DNA of 64,000 nucleotides from Combretum micranthum. Lineage: Eukaryota; Streptophyta; Magnoliopsida; Myrtales; Combretaceae. The notes under the pieces were generated by a model. It saw only the letters and a list, made by a program, of their open reading frames with translations. It was not told where the DNA came from and did no database searches. The DNA is taken from contig JAMXBD010000811.1 of the NCBI GenBank assembly GCA_024138025.1, positions 186,001-250,000 of the forward strand, written 5' to 3'. The position numbers were made by a program, and so were the translations under genes. Below, piece after piece: positions 61,142-64,000 of the stretch. The first letter of the stretch is position 1. Every line of letters starts with the position of its first letter.

Positions 61142-63981
61142 TGTAAAAACCTAGATTTGTTGCATATTTTAAAATAAGCAAATCCAGTCCCCAGCCACAT
61201 GTAACCTACAGTATTACATGTAAAGTATCATAAAGAAAGAGTTGTATCAATTATTTGTCCAACATGTTATGAGAACCATTTTAAAAACTATCTCATTATG
61301 TGAAACAAGATACATAATATAACAAAACTTCATTGTCCTTTCTCATTAAGATAAAGAACTTTAATACATACATACATATATCTATATATATATATATATA
61401 CACACACATAAGGTTGCGAAACATAGGCTTAGGATCAAGCCTATGACATAATACATACAAGGTTATCAAAATAAATAGCATCTACTACATTTGTTCCAAA
61501 AACATTCCTCCTATTCTATTACAAAAGCTTTCACCACCAAGGTTGGGATTCCTAATCATTCCATTCACCTAAAATGTCCATAAAATCAGTTTTATATCCC
61601 AACTGAGTATGAAACTCGTCTTCATCAATACTTGAAATAGAATATCATGAGCCAAAGACCTAGTACATAAGTAAGACAAACACATATCAGTGACAGCCAC
61701 ACTTAATGTATATGCAATGCTTCAATAGTCAACTTATTATCTAATAATTAAGTTTGTCAATCAACAAAGGAGTACTCAAACTTCGGGACAAGCCATTAGG
61801 AAGCTGAGAGTCTTGAGTAACAGCAGCTGCTCAGAAAATTGATATAGGCAGCCCGAATACCTATATCTTCTATATCTAACTAAAAAAAAATAGTAATTTC
61901 ATCTAAGATTAATAGCCATTACTCAACTTTACTTAACTTAATCCATAATATCATGTAGTTCAATCAGTCCCATAAACATGGACAAAATCATATTATTTCT
62001 TCTTAAGAATAAGCAAATGTTATGCTAATACTATTCTCCCTATTAATTACAAGTCAAGCCACTTATAAATTGTTAAATTACAATGACAGATGTGGCCTAA
62101 TCACCAAAACTGCCATGTTAACTTAGTTAACAGGGTTATCGCTCTCTGGACTAGATTCAACGGAATAAAGCACAATTAATTTAAACACTTTTTAACCCAT
62201 CTTTAATTAGGATCAAATTAAGATATGTCTATCCTCAGCAAACATCAGTCAAGTTACTATGTACCTAACATGTCAAATAAAGGATCAGCAACTTGACTCA
62301 ACAATATAGGGAAAACTGATAAAAGAAATGACATCTTACAAACTTTAATATGAAACTTAAAAAAACTACATCTACTTCATCTTATATTCCAAATAAAACT
62401 CACACAAACCTATAAGCTTTCAACTTAATCATAAAACTAAGCAATAAATAGGGAAACAAATATAAAGAAATAAAATCACAACAAACAAATTCAATAAAAG
62501 AAAAATATTTCTTTTTTAAAAAAAAAAACAGGGTATGCCGGTCTGGCAAAATTTTGTAACGAAGATCGGAAAGTGAAACAGGTTACCATACATGCCGTTT
62601 AAGCCTAGGGAAAATGCATGAAATCTCCAGAGAGTGATACACCTTCCCATACATGGAGTATCAAAGGGTGCATGGCGTTCCAGAGAGTGAAACACCCTCT
62701 CATACATACTGTTTCAAAAAGTGTATGGTCCATATACCTTCCCAAACATGCTGTTTGACAGGATGTTTGAAAATTTTCAAATCTCCCCCTATTTCAAACT
62801 CAATTTTTACATACATTACTCATATCCTACTTAAACTAAAACACTACATAAGCATCAAATAACTCAAAACCTATATGAACTTCATATTTCAAGCATCAAA
62901 CAACTTCTTAAACATCACTCAACATAAGTCAAATCCTTCATCTTCAACTTTTATCAACTTATGTATACTCAAAATAACTTCTACACATATTACAACTTGT
63001 TATGCCATCACTCATCTATCTCTAAAAACTTCAATACACTCCAAATCATGTAAACACTACTTCTCAAGCATTCAACAACTTCCACATGCCACATGAAACA
63101 TCACTCATGCATAACCCAACATGGATCATCACATAACATCACTAACTCATACATATCCAAAACAACTTAAACACTCATCTATACTCAAACAACACACTTC
63201 AAGAACTTATTTAGCTTCATTGATCATTATAAATCATTAAAACCATATCCAAACCCTTAAGAACTTATTAAATCAAAAATCATTCTTATGGAGAAAATAA
63301 GGAAATAAAGAACCATGAAAGCAAATAGAGCTTATCTTATGTCACTTTAACTTGAGAATTAACCTTGGTGCAAGCTTTAAGTGGATAATTTGAGAGAATT
63401 GGAAGATGAAATTTGGGTTATTGTCTTTGAAAGTGGCGGTTTGGGAGGTCTGTTTTGGCTTTGTAATTCTTGCAAAAAAGAAAGTTGATATTATCCTTTT
63501 ACACTTTGACTTTCAAGGCAAATGTTAAGAAGAAAAAGAGAAAGGCTTAGGCGTTGATTTGGGCTGATTTGGGCTCCAAAAAACGGATTTACTATGTTTG
63601 GGTTTGGATTTAACTTAAGTTTAAATGCAAGCTTTGATCTAACATGCACAATGCAATACAAATACAAATACTTAATCATCCTAGCACATTAAATTCTAAC
63701 ATTCATAATTTATCAACTAAAATATATTCACAAAATTTTCATATTTCAAACAAGTAAAACATATACATGTTATGCACTACTATTACTAAATCGTACTATC
63801 ACACCATATTTTATTAACTAATTATTTACCCTAATTTATATGTTTCAAGTAACCATAACATATATTAATTTTACACTAACACATAAAATTCCCATAAACT
63901 AAATTCTTAACAAAACTTCACAATTCAATTAAATCAACATATATATTCAATTAATTATGCATGGAAAATTTGGTTATTTCA
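61142..63981 (-). repeat. 3' LTR of a chromovirus continuing beyond the window
   Basis: On the minus strand it begins TGAAATAACCAAATTTTCC at 63,981, directly after a polypurine tract, and ends CTAGGTTTTTACA at 61,142. It is 2,840 bp long and related to 57,965-60,704 in inverted orientation. It contains a (TA)n/(AC)n microsatellite (61,385-61,408) and a short tandem-repeat cassette at 62.5-62.8 kb. The element body should lie to the right of the window. Open frames within it are unsupported. Confidence 0.75.
62570..62765. repeat. Short tandem repeat, three to four units of 41-61 bp
   Basis: Units begin GTGAAACAGGTTACCATACA (62,573), GTGATACACCTTCCCATACA (62,634), GTGAAACACCCTCTCATACA (62,687) and a shortened copy near 62,728. 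Each carries CATACATG/ACTGTTT-type text. The array is GC-richer than the surrounding LTR. Confidence 0.75.
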
Positions 63982-63996
63982 TTCTCCCCTCCTTTA
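63982..63996 (-). other. Polypurine tract
   Basis: Read on the minus strand, AAAGGAGGGGAGAA directly precedes the LTR start TGAAATAACC. It fixes the orientation of the partial element at the right edge. Confidence 0.8.
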
Positions 63997-64000
63997 AGAA

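Noticed and set aside
62653..63096. Two plus-strand frames of 69 and 73 codons
   Set aside because: Both lie in the minus-strand LTR and derive from its tandem-repeat and CAT-rich sections.

Overview
The window is AT-rich nuclear DNA of a flowering plant. The evidence is GT-AG introns, one MIKC*-type MADS-box gene, plant-type LTR retrotransposons (chromovirus/Tekay-like and an Athila/Tat-like leader), CACTA, PIF/Harbinger and hAT elements, and MITEs. I cannot name the species. Nearly everything outside 48.2-53.6 kb is mobile-element sequence at different stages of decay, much of it nested.

Layout. 1-23,286: one large minus-strand Ty3/gypsy chromovirus. It has a left LTR (1-3,057, cut by the window edge), decayed chromodomain, integrase, RNase H, RT, protease and gag regions (3,080-7,930), an unexplained extra ORF upstream of gag (8,340-9,290), a tRNA-Met-type primer site (about 9,480) and a right LTR (9,498-23,286). 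The right LTR is split by a 9.3 kb CACTA transposon (12,409-21,724). This CACTA element has no visible transposase. It carries intron-containing pieces of at least four unrelated host genes in one orientation (CCT6 chaperonin, FAB1C/D-type phosphoinositide kinase, spastin AAA ATPase, receptor-like kinase), a degenerate tRNA-Cys(GCA) and two unidentified exon-like segments. It is a multi-gene Pack-CACTA.

23.3-38.3 kb: a MULE-like MITE split by a 3.2 kb solo LTR with a perfect ATTTA duplication, an Athila/Tat-like LTR and primer site, a hAT MITE with a perfect 8 bp duplication, and two adjacent plus-oriented chromoviral LTRs. The outer ends of those two LTRs share AAACT. 38.3-46.6 kb: two MITEs and a 6.3 kb PIF/Harbinger element with decayed transposase and Myb/SANT-like genes.

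48.2-53.6 kb: the one apparently functional gene, a 12-exon MIKC* MADS-box gene (about 394 codons in my model). It has a TATA box, a tandemly duplicated exon and MITE insertions in its introns. Sequence upstream of it (about 46.43-46.83 kb) recurs downstream (about 57.15-57.56 kb), suggesting an old segmental or tandem duplication. 57.9-64.0 kb: two related LTRs in opposite orientation. The right one is followed by a polypurine tract, so its element continues beyond the window.

The only plausible working product is the MADS protein, a transcription factor. Everything else is a record of transposition, gene capture and C-to-T-biased decay.
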